Positions 36,590 to 45,067 of a stretch of DNA of 64,000 bases are shown here, one piece after another. Under the pieces are notes generated by a model. The model saw only the letters and a program-made list of their open reading frames with translations. It did no database searches and had not been told where the DNA came from. Made by a program: the position numbers and the translations under genes. Origin of the DNA: Flavobacterium laiguense (GTDB taxonomy: Bacteria > Bacteroidota > Bacteroidia > Flavobacteriales > Flavobacteriaceae); the NCBI RefSeq assembly GCF_003097655.1, contig NZ_QCZH01000003.1, forward strand, positions 1-64,000, read 5' to 3'. Numbering within the stretch: position 1 is the stretch's first letter; each line of letters starts with the position of its first letter.

Positions 36590-36607
36590 ATCAAAGAAGA
36601 AACCTTT

Positions 36608-36724
36608 GGGCGAGACAGCATTAGAGAAAGGGGGCTACTCCACTTTGTCTCGATTCGCCCCCTTTCCCTAATGCTGTCGGGCTATCCATGCTACTTCGGT
36701 AGCTTATTCCTATCCCTCTCGCGG
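36608..36724 (-). repeat. Dispersed intergenic structured repeat, copy 2
   Basis: It has the same block order on the minus strand as 4557-4670: GAGGGATAG, AGCTACCGAAGTAGC, TAGCCCGAC, TTAGGGAAAGGGGGC, AGCCCCC, TCGCCC. The stem GCTAC-TTCG-GTAGC is at 36690-36703, and the outer blocks GACAGCATTAG and CTAATGCTGTC pair as a second stem. Confidence 0.75.
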
Positions 36725-36853
36725 GAAACCAGACATCAGGTTGCAGATTTCAGAGAAAACAATCGCGCAAACAAAAAAAACTGATAACAGATACCCCACA
36801 ACCCATAACTCATAACACCCAACTATTTTTTTTTAGTTTCAAATATTAATCCT

Positions 36854-36861
36854 TACTTTTG
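36854..36861 (+). promoter_or_regulatory. -7 box (TACTTTTG) of tpx
   Basis: TACTTTTG ends 24 bases before the ATG at 36886. It includes the TTG at 36859 that could be misread as a start. Confidence 0.5.
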
Positions 36862-36885
36862 AACCTCATTAAAAAAGCAAAAAAC

Positions 36886-37383
36886 ATGGCTGCAATAACA
36901 TTAGGCGGAAACCCAATAAACACATCAGGTGAATTACCAAAAGTAGGTTCTAAACTAGCTGATTTCAAATTAGTTCAAAACGATTTATCAGTTGCTGATT
37001 TAAGCACTTTTGCCGGTAAAAAATTAGTTTTAAATATTTTTCCTAGTATTGATACAGGAACTTGTGCAACATCAGTTAGAAAATTCAACGAAACTGCAAG
37101 CAATTTGGCTAACACAACTGTATTGTGCATTTCTAGAGATTTACCTTTTGCCCAAAAACGTTTCTGTGGCGCTGAAGGTCTTGAAAACGTAGTAAACCTA
37201 TCTGACTTTCAAGAAGGTACTTTTGGAAAAAGCAACGGTTTAGACATTGTTGATGGTCCATTAGCTGGATTGCACTCTAGAGTTATCATTGTAGTTGACG
37301 AAAACGGGACTGTTAATCACACAGAACAAGTGGGCGAAATTGCAAACGAACCTAATTACGAAGCAGCGTTAGCCGCACTTTAA
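36886..37383 (+). CDS. tpx: Thiol peroxidase Tpx
   Basis: An atypical 2-Cys peroxiredoxin of 165 aa that reduces lipid-type hydroperoxides with thioredoxin. SIDTGTCATSVRKFN contains the peroxidatic C60 and KRFCGAEGLENV the resolving C94, as in E. coli Tpx. The frame extends to a TTG at 36859 that lies in the -7 box, so the ATG at 36886 is used. The DgkA-like gene follows after 8 bases. Confidence 0.95.
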   Translation: MAAITLGGNPINTSGELPKVGSKLADFKLVQNDLSVADLSTFAGKKLVLNIFPSIDTGTCATSVRKFNETASNLANTTVLCISRDLPFAQKRFCGAEGLENVVNLSDFQEGTFGKSNGLDIVDGPLAGLHSRVIIVVDENGTVNHTEQVGEIANEPNYEAALAAL

Positions 37384-37391
37384 TAGCCTAT

Positions 37392-37766
37392 ATGGAATTT
37401 AAAAAAGACAATACCTTATTAACGGGCCGATTGAAAAGCGTGAAATTCGCTTTTCAGGGTGCCGTTAAATTAATTACTACCGAGCACAGTATTATGGTTC
37501 AATTTTCAATTGGAATCATAATGACCATTGCTGGTTTTTATTTTCACATCACCACTACCGAATGGCTTTTTCAAACCATGGCCATCGGATTGATCATGAG
37601 TGTTGAAGGATTGAATACCGCTGTAGAAAAAATAGCCGATTTTATTCATCCCAATTACCATGAAAGAATTGGTTTCATCAAAGATATCGCTGCAGGTGCC
37701 GTATTTTTTGCAGCCTTGACAGCAATCGCTATCGGTCTTATTATTTATATCCCAAAATTTTTATAG
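37392..37766 (+). CDS. Diacylglycerol/undecaprenol kinase family protein
   Basis: A 124-aa integral membrane kinase of the DgkA type with three helices. EGLNTAVEKIADF holds the catalytic glutamate and metal-binding residues, and KDIAAGAVFF follows. In most bacteria without a large DAG pool this group phosphorylates undecaprenol, so it could serve wall-lipid recycling. It is 18 bases before ftsK and probably cotranscribed with it. Confidence 0.9.
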   Translation: MEFKKDNTLLTGRLKSVKFAFQGAVKLITTEHSIMVQFSIGIIMTIAGFYFHITTTEWLFQTMAIGLIMSVEGLNTAVEKIADFIHPNYHERIGFIKDIAAGAVFFAALTAIAIGLIIYIPKFL

Positions 37767-37784
37767 GTTCAATTAAATTCAAGA

Positions 37785-40223
37785 ATGGCAAAAACAACAA
37801 AAAAAGAACCTTCAGATAAAAAAAACGTATCCGAACCTAAAGGAATAAAATCTTGGGAACTTTCTAAACAACACAAAATTGTTTTGGGGTTCCTTTTGGT
37901 CTTATTTTCAATAGCATTATTGGTAGCATTTGTTTCCTTTTTTATCTATGGACAAATGGATCAGAGTGCTGTTTCCGAATTGACTAACCGTGATGAAACA
38001 GTTCAAAACTGGTTGGGGAAATTTGGAGCCTATCTAGCCGATTTAATGGTGTACAAAGGTTTTGGAATTGCCGCATTTATATTCGTGCGCTTATTTTTCC
38101 TCACTGGAATGTATTTAGTGTTGAATCTTTCCGTTAAAAAACTAAAAGGAATTTGGTTTTGGGACTTATTCGTGGTCATAATTCTATCCGTTTTATTTGG
38201 TTTTTTCGCCACTTCACTGCCAGAATTAGGCGGAACTATCGGCTACGAACTGAATTTATTTTCTCAAGATTACATCGGAAAAACAGGGACTTTTTTAGCA
38301 TTGGTTTTTGGTTTAATAATTTACACCATTTTCAAACTTCAAGTATCCCCAGAAAAAGTACAATCCTTTTTTGAGAACACTAAAAAAGAAATCAAAGAAG
38401 ATTTGATTCCAAGTCCTGTACTATCTTCAAATAATAGTTTATACAATTTAGAGGAATTTGCTGTAGAAGAACCCGAAGATGAATTGGATGCCATTCATTT
38501 AAAATCGACCGGTTCTCAGTTTGAGATAAACAAGGAAGCTCTGAAACCAACCATTTCAAACGCTTCTGAAATTAATTTGGAGCCAACGATCAAACCGCTT
38601 GCCATGGAGATTCTGCCAACCGCAGCACCCATCAAAGAAGAGGCATTTGTAATCGAAAAAGCGATTGAAGAAGACATTATAGAAGACAACTTGGCTTCTC
38701 GATTGGTGTCGGATTTTGGCTTATTCGATCCTACTTTGGATTTATCGAACTACAAATACCCAACCATCGATTTATTAAAAGAATATTCGACTGGCGGTAT
38801 CACCATCAATCAGGAAGAATTAGAAGAAAATAAAAATAGAATTGTAGATACCCTTCGCAATTACAAAATAGAAATTGCCCAGATTAAAGCGACTGTTGGA
38901 CCATCGGTAACCTTATATGAAATTGTACCCGAAGCGGGAATTCGCATTTCAAAAATTAAGAGTTTAGAAGATGATATTGCGTTGTCTCTTTCGGCTTTAG
39001 GGATTCGTATCATTGCTCCTATTCCCGGAAAAGGAACTATTGGTATCGAGGTTCCGAACAAGAACCCAACCATGGTTTCTATGAAAAGCGTGATTGGTTC
39101 AGCCAAGTTTCAAGAAGCTGAAATGGAATTGCCTATCGCTCTTGGAAAAACGATTTCGAATGAAACCTTCGTGGTCGATTTGGCCAAAATGCCCCATTTA
39201 TTAATGGCCGGTGCTACTGGACAAGGAAAATCAGTTGGTTTGAATGCTGTATTGACATCGCTTTTATACAAAAAGCATCCAGCCGAAGTGAAATTTGTAT
39301 TAGTCGATCCTAAAAAAGTAGAGCTTACCCTTTTCAATAAAATCGAGAGACATTATCTCGCTAAATTGCCCGATACCGAAGATGCCATTATCACCGATAA
39401 TGCCAAGGTGGTGGCTACTTTAAACTCTCTTTGTGTAGAAATGGACAATCGTTATTCTTTATTGAAAGATGCGATGGTGCGTAATATCAAGGAATACAAT
39501 GATAAGTTTAAAGCCAGAAAATTAAACCCAGAAAACGGACACCGTTTTTTACCCTATATTGTATTGGTAGTCGATGAGTTTGCCGATTTGATTATGACAG
39601 CAGGAAAAGAGGTCGAAGTACCTATTGCCCGTTTAGCGCAATTGGCCCGTGCCATCGGTATTCACTTGATTATTGCTACCCAAAGACCATCGGTAAACGT
39701 AATTACTGGTTTGATTAAAGCCAACTTCCCTGCAAGAATTGCCTTTAGAGTTACCTCTAAAATTGACTCCAGAACTATTTTGGACACAGCTGGAGCAGAT
39801 CAATTAATTGGACGTGGAGATATGTTGTATACTAACGGAAATGATGTGGTTCGAGTACAATGTGCGTTTATAGACACTCCAGAAGTAGAAAAAATCACTG
39901 AGTTTATTGGAGCACAAAAAGCCTATGCAACCGCTTATTTACTTCCGGAGTTTATTGGAGAAGATGGCGGAGTCAGTCTTGAAATGGATATCTCCGATAG
40001 AGACACCTTATTTAGAGAAGCTGCCGAGGTGATCGTGAATGCCCAACAAGGATCGGCATCATTATTGCAACGAAAATTAAAACTAGGCTACAACAGAGCC
40101 GGTCGATTGATTGACCAACTGGAAGCAGCCGGAATCGTAGGCCCTTTTGAAGGAAGTAAAGCCAGAAGCGTAAACATTCAGGATATGACGGGACTGGATC
40201 AGTTTTTTAGTAATGAGTCTTAA
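37785..40223 (+). CDS. ftsK: DNA translocase FtsK
   Basis: An 812-aa septal DNA pump. Four membrane helices span about 28-195, followed by a short acidic linker (about 200-320; E. coli has a far longer one), the alpha/beta motor with Walker A GATGQGKS (about 475-482) and VVDEFADLIM, and the gamma winged helix with LLQRKLKLGYNRAGRLIDQL that reads polar sequences and activates XerCD. Complete. Confidence 0.95.
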   Translation: MAKTTKKEPSDKKNVSEPKGIKSWELSKQHKIVLGFLLVLFSIALLVAFVSFFIYGQMDQSAVSELTNRDETVQNWLGKFGAYLADLMVYKGFGIAAFIFVRLFFLTGMYLVLNLSVKKLKGIWFWDLFVVIILSVLFGFFATSLPELGGTIGYELNLFSQDYIGKTGTFLALVFGLIIYTIFKLQVSPEKVQSFFENTKKEIKEDLIPSPVLSSNNSLYNLEEFAVEEPEDELDAIHLKSTGSQFEINKEALKPTISNASEINLEPTIKPLAMEILPTAAPIKEEAFVIEKAIEEDIIEDNLASRLVSDFGLFDPTLDLSNYKYPTIDLLKEYSTGGITINQEELEENKNRIVDTLRNYKIEIAQIKATVGPSVTLYEIVPEAGIRISKIKSLEDDIALSLSALGIRIIAPIPGKGTIGIEVPNKNPTMVSMKSVIGSAKFQEAEMELPIALGKTISNETFVVDLAKMPHLLMAGATGQGKSVGLNAVLTSLLYKKHPAEVKFVLVDPKKVELTLFNKIERHYLAKLPDTEDAIITDNAKVVATLNSLCVEMDNRYSLLKDAMVRNIKEYNDKFKARKLNPENGHRFLPYIVLVVDEFADLIMTAGKEVEVPIARLAQLARAIGIHLIIATQRPSVNVITGLIKANFPARIAFRVTSKIDSRTILDTAGADQLIGRGDMLYTNGNDVVRVQCAFIDTPEVEKITEFIGAQKAYATAYLLPEFIGEDGGVSLEMDISDRDTLFREAAEVIVNAQQGSASLLQRKLKLGYNRAGRLIDQLEAAGIVGPFEGSKARSVNIQDMTGLDQFFSNES

Positions 40224-40432
40224 TAGAAGTGATCAGTGGTCAGTTTTTTAGTGATCAGTTTGGAGATAGTAGAAGTTAGAGATTAGAATAGAGAGGATAG
40301 AAAATAAATTGTAGAACGCGGTCCTTATAGAATCTGAGATTTTGATTTTTTAGATTTTTTTAATTTTTAGCTTTTTTTTTAGATTCTTTTGATTTATTGA
40401 TCTTTACTTTTGCACCAAACATCTTGCTCAAA
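40224..40432. other. Intergenic, nothing recognised
   Basis: AT-rich with short TTTTTAGATTTTTT-like repeats and no gene. A repeat element follows it up to the LolA-like gene. Confidence 0.4.
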
Positions 40433-40567
40433 CGAGACTGCGTGAGGGATAGCAGCTAGCTACCGAAGTAGCGCGTCCCGATAATTATCGGGAAGCCCGG
40501 CTCTATTTAGGAAAGGGGCCTATAAGCGGACTGAATCTAAGCCCCTGTCCCAAATAGAGACACGCCC
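40433..40567 (+). repeat. Dispersed intergenic structured repeat, copy 3
   Basis: Plus-strand copy: GAGGGATAG, AGCTACCGAAGTAGC (stem at 40459-40472), AAGCCCGGC, TTAGGAAAGGGGCC, AAGCCCC, ACACGCCC. It carries an extra perfect 18-bp palindrome TCCCGATAATTATCGGGA (40476-40493) that the other two copies lack. The outer GGCTCTATTT and AAATAGAGAC can pair. Confidence 0.75.
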
Positions 40568-40634
40568 GAATGATTCGGATTCTTAATAACATACAACAAA
40601 ACAGTAATTAGAATACAACAAAACAAACATCATA

Positions 40635-41297
40635 ATGACATTACACAAAATAACAATGAAACCTTTATTGGGCATTTTTCTTGCCTTTTTAATTGGATTT
40701 TCTACACAAGCCCAAGATAAAAAAGCCAAAGAATTACTGGATCAGGTAACTGCCAAAGTAAAAAGCTACAATAACATTGTAATTGATTTTAAATATTCTT
40801 TGAACAATGCCAAAGAAAACATCAATCAGGACAGTAAAGGAACGGTGATCATGAAAGGGAATCAATACACATTGAATTTCATGGGAATCACCAAGATATT
40901 TGATGGTAAAAAAACCTACACCATAGTACCGGAAGATGAAGAAATTACGATTTCTACCCTTAATGAAAAAGACGATTCGGCTATTACACCTTCAAAAATG
41001 TTGACCTTTTTTAATACGGGTTATAAATTTTCGATGGATATTGTTCAAAATGTAGGCGGCAAGAAAATACAATACATCAAATTGATCCCTACTAACCCAA
41101 AAGATCAAAGGAAAGAGATTTTGATGGGTATCGATTCTAAAACCAAAAACATCTACAATGTGATTGAAATTGGTAAAAAAGGAACTAAAACAACATTAAC
41201 GGTTAATTCTTTTAAAACAAATCAGCCATTACAAAAAAATCAATTTACCTTTACCCAAAGTAAATACCCAAAGTACTACATCAATAAATTAGACTAA
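40635..41297 (+). CDS. LolA-like outer-membrane lipoprotein carrier
   Basis: A 220-aa periplasmic protein with a signal peptide (to about residue 27, ending STQAQ) and the LolA half-barrel pattern: DFKYSL, GTVIMKGNQYTLNF, KIFDGKKTYTIVPE and a late YYINKLD. LolA carries lipoproteins across the periplasm. It ends 6 bases before an LptF/LptG-type permease, a frequent neighbour in Flavobacteriia. Confidence 0.85.
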   Translation: MTLHKITMKPLLGIFLAFLIGFSTQAQDKKAKELLDQVTAKVKSYNNIVIDFKYSLNNAKENINQDSKGTVIMKGNQYTLNFMGITKIFDGKKTYTIVPEDEEITISTLNEKDDSAITPSKMLTFFNTGYKFSMDIVQNVGGKKIQYIKLIPTNPKDQRKEILMGIDSKTKNIYNVIEIGKKGTKTTLTVNSFKTNQPLQKNQFTFTQSKYPKYYINKLD

Positions 41298-41303
41298 TTA
41301 TTA

Positions 41304-42752
41304 GTGAAAATCCTAGATAAATACTTACTAAAAACATTCTTAGGGACATTTGCCACGGTATTTGTAATTCTTTTTTTTGTATTCATACTGCAAACGGTTT
41401 GGTTATTCATAGCCGAATTGGCGGGGAAAGATTTAGACTTTATAATGGTCGTTAAATTTTTGGCCTTTTCCATGCCTCGAATTGTGCCATTGGTACTTCC
41501 TCTTTCTATTTTATTGGCCTCGATAATGTCTTTTGGAAATTTATCCGAGCATTATGAATTTGCCGCTATGAAATCATCGGGTATTTCGTTGCAAAGAGCC
41601 ATGAGAACTTTGACTATTGCTATTGGAATATTAAGTATCATTGCCTTTTTATTTGCCAATAACGTTATCCCCTACGCAGAATTTAAGTTTATTAATTTCA
41701 GAAAAAACATCGCCCAAGCCAAGCCTGCACTTGCTATTGCGGAAGGACAATTTAGCGATGTAGGTTTGTATAACATTAAAGTAAATAAAAAATCGGGAGA
41801 AAACGGAAATCACCTTACAGGGATTACCATTCATGAGAAATCCAAAAATGGTGACGGTAGTAAAACAGTTATTAGAGCCAAAGACGGTGAATTGATCAGT
41901 AGCGACAAAACGAGTATTCTTCAGTTGGTTTTGAACGACGGTAATTACTATCAAGATATCGTTCCAAAAAAATATGAAGATCGCGATAAATTGCCTTTTG
42001 CCAAAAGCTCTTTTAAGAAATACTGCATCAATATTGATTTATCTGCTTTGAATAAAGTAGACACCAAAGATGAAACCATATCAAACACCAACACCATGCT
42101 TAATGTAAGCGACTTGGGCTACACTTTAGACTCTTTAACTAAAAACAGAAATACGGATATTGTTTCTTTTTCTGAAAACAGTTCGACAAGACTTGGTTCG
42201 TTGGTTGATAATAACGCAAAAACAAACCTAAAGAAAAAGCCTTTTACAAAAGACATATTGTCTTTGTATACCAACAAACAAAAAGCCGAAATATTAAAAA
42301 CTGCCAGCAGTAATACAGAAAGCAATATATATGCTATTGACGCAACAAAAACAGAACTTGACAGTAAAAAGAAAAACATCAACGGTCATCTTTTGGCGCT
42401 GTATGATAAGTTTGTCATTGTGTACGCCTGTTTTTTAATGTTTTTTATTGGTGCTCCATTGGGTGCCATTATTCGAAAAGGTGGATTAGGGCTTCCTATT
42501 GTATTTGCTGTTTTGATCTTTATTTCCTTTCACTTTATAAATACGTTTGGAAAAAGAATTTCACAAGAAGACGGATTACCTCCGTTTTTCGGGTCTTGGA
42601 TGTCGTCGATGATACTTACTCCATTGGCCATTTTATTGACCTATCGTGCCACAAACGATATTGGTTTAATTAATATGGATGTTATTTTATCGCCTATTCA
42701 AAAAGTATTTCAAAAAATTTTTCAAAAAATAATTCCATCTCAAAATAAATAA
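41304..42752 (+). CDS. LptF/LptG-family permease (LPS export)
   Basis: A 482-aa inner-membrane protein with three N-terminal helices (DKYLLKTFLGTFATVF start, LPLSILLASIMSFGNLSEHYEFAAMKSSGIS coupling loop, shown here as a type), a large periplasmic domain and three C-terminal helices. LptF and LptG form the transporter that moves LPS toward the outer membrane with LptB; which one this is cannot be told. It starts with GTG at 41304. ribBA follows after 4 bases. Confidence 0.9.
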   Translation: MKILDKYLLKTFLGTFATVFVILFFVFILQTVWLFIAELAGKDLDFIMVVKFLAFSMPRIVPLVLPLSILLASIMSFGNLSEHYEFAAMKSSGISLQRAMRTLTIAIGILSIIAFLFANNVIPYAEFKFINFRKNIAQAKPALAIAEGQFSDVGLYNIKVNKKSGENGNHLTGITIHEKSKNGDGSKTVIRAKDGELISSDKTSILQLVLNDGNYYQDIVPKKYEDRDKLPFAKSSFKKYCINIDLSALNKVDTKDETISNTNTMLNVSDLGYTLDSLTKNRNTDIVSFSENSSTRLGSLVDNNAKTNLKKKPFTKDILSLYTNKQKAEILKTASSNTESNIYAIDATKTELDSKKKNINGHLLALYDKFVIVYACFLMFFIGAPLGAIIRKGGLGLPIVFAVLIFISFHFINTFGKRISQEDGLPPFFGSWMSSMILTPLAILLTYRATNDIGLINMDVILSPIQKVFQKIFQKIIPSQNK

Positions 42753-42756
42753 TCAG

Positions 42757-43890
42757 ATGCCTACCTCAAAAATACAACTCAACACTATAGAAGAAGCCAT
42801 TGAAGATATTCGTCAAGGCAAAGTAATCATTGTCGTTGATGATGAAGATCGTGAAAACGAAGGAGATTTTCTGGCTGCCGCCGAAAAAGTAACTCCAGAA
42901 ATGATCAACTTTATGGCCACTCATGGTCGCGGATTGATTTGTGCTCCCTTAACCGAAAGTCGTTGCAAAGAGCTTGGATTACACGTTATGGTAAGCAACA
43001 ATACTGATCCTATGGAAACGGCCTTTACGGTTTCGGTAGATTTGAGAGGTAACGGGGTGACTACAGGAATATCGGCTGCAGATAGAGCCCAAACCATCCT
43101 TTCACTGGTAGATTCTAATACCAAACCTCATGATTTGGCACGTCCGGGACACATATTTCCATTGATCGCCAAACAAGGTGGAGTTTTGAGAAGAACGGGA
43201 CATACGGAAGCTGCTATTGATTTTGCAAGATTGGCTGGATTTAAATCGGCTGGTGTAATTGTCGAAATCATGAACGAAGACGGAACCATGGCTCGCTTAC
43301 CGCAATTGGTAAAAGTGGCTAAAAAATTCGACTTAAAATTGGTTTCCATCGAAGCGCTTGTTGCTTACAGAATGCAACACGACAGTTTGATTGTAAAGAA
43401 AGAGGATTTTGATATCGAAACCCGTTTTGGTACTTTTAGGCTAAGAGCGTATCTGCAAACCACCAATAAACAAGTTCATATTGCCTTGACTAAAGGAACC
43501 TGGAATTTAGGCGATGCAGTACTGACCCGAATCAACTCAACATCGGTTAATAACGACATCTTAGGTACATTGACCAACGATGCCCATAAAAAGCTGGATG
43601 ATATGTTTCAAATGATCAATGACGAAGGCAGAGGTGCCGTTTTGTTTATCAATCAAGAATTACAATCGGTTGATTTACTGAACCGCATCGTTGAATTGAA
43701 AGAACTGCAAACCAAAGGCGAATTTAAAGCACCACAAATTAAGATGGATAATAAAGATTTTGGTATTGGTGCCCAAATTTTGCACGATCTTGATATCTCA
43801 AAAATTCGCTTATTATCGAATGCAGAACAAACCAAACGCGTTGGGATGATAGGATACGGCTTGGAAATAAAAGAATATGTGAAGTATTAG
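42757..43890 (+). CDS. ribBA: RibBA: DHBP synthase with a degenerate GTP cyclohydrolase II half
   Basis: The 377-aa protein joins 3,4-dihydroxy-2-butanone-4-phosphate synthase (about 1-205; DDEDRENEGDF at 28-38, THGRGLICAPL) to a cyclohydrolase-II-like half. The second half has no cysteine, so the zinc site and catalytic Cys of RibA are gone. The place of the usual HSEC/CDCG is taken by GTWNLGDAVLTRINSTS. So it probably makes only the DHBP branch of riboflavin, and a separate RibA should exist. The fused form with a decayed second half is known in Flavobacteriia. Confidence 0.9.
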   Translation: MPTSKIQLNTIEEAIEDIRQGKVIIVVDDEDRENEGDFLAAAEKVTPEMINFMATHGRGLICAPLTESRCKELGLHVMVSNNTDPMETAFTVSVDLRGNGVTTGISAADRAQTILSLVDSNTKPHDLARPGHIFPLIAKQGGVLRRTGHTEAAIDFARLAGFKSAGVIVEIMNEDGTMARLPQLVKVAKKFDLKLVSIEALVAYRMQHDSLIVKKEDFDIETRFGTFRLRAYLQTTNKQVHIALTKGTWNLGDAVLTRINSTSVNNDILGTLTNDAHKKLDDMFQMINDEGRGAVLFINQELQSVDLLNRIVELKELQTKGEFKAPQIKMDNKDFGIGAQILHDLDISKIRLLSNAEQTKRVGMIGYGLEIKEYVKY

Positions 43891-43917
43891 TTTTTTTTAG
43901 AGACTATTACTTAGAGG

Positions 43918-43955
43918 AATCCTTAGGAATTTATATCTTAAGGATTTTTTTTTTT
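43918..43955 (+). terminator. Terminator after ribBA
   Basis: AATCCTTA pairs with TAAGGATT around a 13-base loop and is followed by a T10 run. The 500 bases to the first tRNA hold degenerate intergenic sequence (GATTAAACGGATTGACACGG type) without a gene. Confidence 0.8.
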
Positions 43956-44341
43956 GCAAAATACTTATCCGTAATGCTAAAATGGCCCACCGATTAAACG
44001 GATTGACACGGATTCAAGGCAAACGCATGTGTTTTTTTTACCGCAGATTGCTTCATCAGTTTGCTATCACTTGGGTCGTGCAAAAAAAATCAGGTCTTAT
44101 TATGGATAACCATTTTGTAATTATTTTGATTGCAGATAAGTAAAAACATTGCGAATCAAATCACTTCCCGCTTCTCTATTTTCACTAATTACTCCATTAG
44201 AACCGCTAATTACCGAATCATTGCAAACTTTTTTGGCAACTATTTTTTCTCTAAAGTAAAGCAAATGAAACGGTTAAAAAACCCCTTAAAAAATAGATGC
44301 AATTTTCCCAAAATAGTTTTTTTTTAAACGAAAAAGCTCAC

Positions 44342-44349
44342 TATATTTG
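44342..44349 (+). promoter_or_regulatory. -7 box (TATATTTG) of tRNA-Ser copy 1
   Basis: TATATTTGCACTCGC is shared exactly with the box of copy 2. The expected TTG upstream is replaced by a T run. Confidence 0.5.
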
Positions 44350-44426
44350 CACTCGCAAACTAGTTCACAGAACACCACTAACAATAAGCACTTAGTGATG
44401 TAATCAGGTAATGAAAGCGACATACT

Positions 44427-44514
44427 GGAGAAATGGCAGAGCGGTCGAATGCGGCAGTCTTGAAAACTGTTGACTGTAACAGGTCCGGGGGTTCGAATCC
44501 CTCTTTCTCCGCCA
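44427..44514 (+). tRNA. tRNA-Ser (anticodon TGA), copy 1
   Basis: The acceptor arms GGAGAAA and TTTCTCC pair, the anticodon loop is CTTGAAA (anticodon TGA, reads UCA), a long class II variable arm is present, the T loop is GGTTCGAATCC, and CCA is encoded. 88 bases. Confidence 0.97.
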
Positions 44515-44520
44515 GTATTT

Positions 44521-44553
44521 AAACCCGAAACGAAAGTTTCGGGTTTTTTTTTG
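44521..44553 (+). terminator. Terminator after tRNA-Ser copy 1
   Basis: AAACCCGAAAC pairs with GTTTCGGGTTT around GAAA, followed by a T run. Confidence 0.9.
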
Positions 44554-44670
44554 GTCACAAAAATACCGTGGATCAATCCCAAATTAACCCCTCTTTCTTC
44601 GCTGACAAAAAACTAAAGCTTCAATACATCTTTTTTTTAAAGTAAATTCACAAAAGTGCATTGTTAATTA

Positions 44671-44699
44671 AAAAAACTTATTATATTTGCACTCGCTAT
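44671..44699 (+). promoter_or_regulatory. Promoter of tRNA-Ser copy 2, TTG-N18-TATATTTG
   Basis: TTG (44671-44673) and TATATTTG (44692-44699) are 18 bases apart, a full consensus fit. Confidence 0.75.
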
Positions 44700-44721
44700 C
44701 AGAAAACGAAAGCGACATACT

Positions 44722-44809
44722 GGAGAAATGGCAGAGCGGTCGAATGCGGCAGTCTTGAAAACTGTTGACTGTAACAGGTCCGGGGGTTCGAATCCCTCTT
44801 TCTCCGCCA
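44722..44809 (+). tRNA. tRNA-Ser (anticodon TGA), copy 2
   Basis: Identical in all 88 bases to copy 1, and the 15 bases before it (GAAAGCGACATACT type) are also the same. The conjugative element begins directly after this gene, so its 3' end is the probable attachment site. Confidence 0.97.
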
Positions 44810-44838
44810 CATAAGGTTTCAAAAGAAACTTTAAAAGT

Positions 44839-44875
44839 CAAAAGCCTTTAAATACTAGTATTTAAAGGCTTTTTC
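44839..44875. terminator. Perfect hairpin after tRNA-Ser copy 2
   Basis: AAAAGCCTTTAAATA pairs with TATTTAAAGGCTTTT around CTAG, then T-rich sequence. Confidence 0.85.
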
Positions 44876-44919
44876 GTTTTTTGTAACTTTCAAAAAACAC
44901 ATATTATATCAAAGAACAG

Positions 44920-45005
44920 TTACCCTATTGGTTACCCTTTTCAATTTTAGATTATTTCTAAAAAAAGGGTAACTAAATAACAAGAATTCCCCGGGAATTC
45001 CTTGT
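44920..45005. repeat. Repeat cluster in the element's left end
   Basis: TTACCCT occurs twice in direct order (44920-44926, 44932-44938) and once inverted as AGGGTAA (44966-44972). A near-palindrome of 26 bases, ACAAGAATTCCCC / GGGAATTCCTTGT, follows (44980-45005). The cluster lies between the tRNA end and the integrase start, where arm-type recombinase sites are expected. Confidence 0.55.
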
Positions 45006-45067
45006 AAAACCAATGATCTCTGAAAGTTTCTTAATCAATTTATGTATTAATTAAAAAACAAGGAGTC

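Noticed and set aside
36859-36885. TTG start for tpx
   Set aside because: That TTG is part of the -7 box; the ATG at 36886 gives normal length and cysteine positions.
44286-44582. Protein-coding frame across the first tRNA
   Set aside because: It is the complement of a functional tRNA-Ser gene and its terminator.
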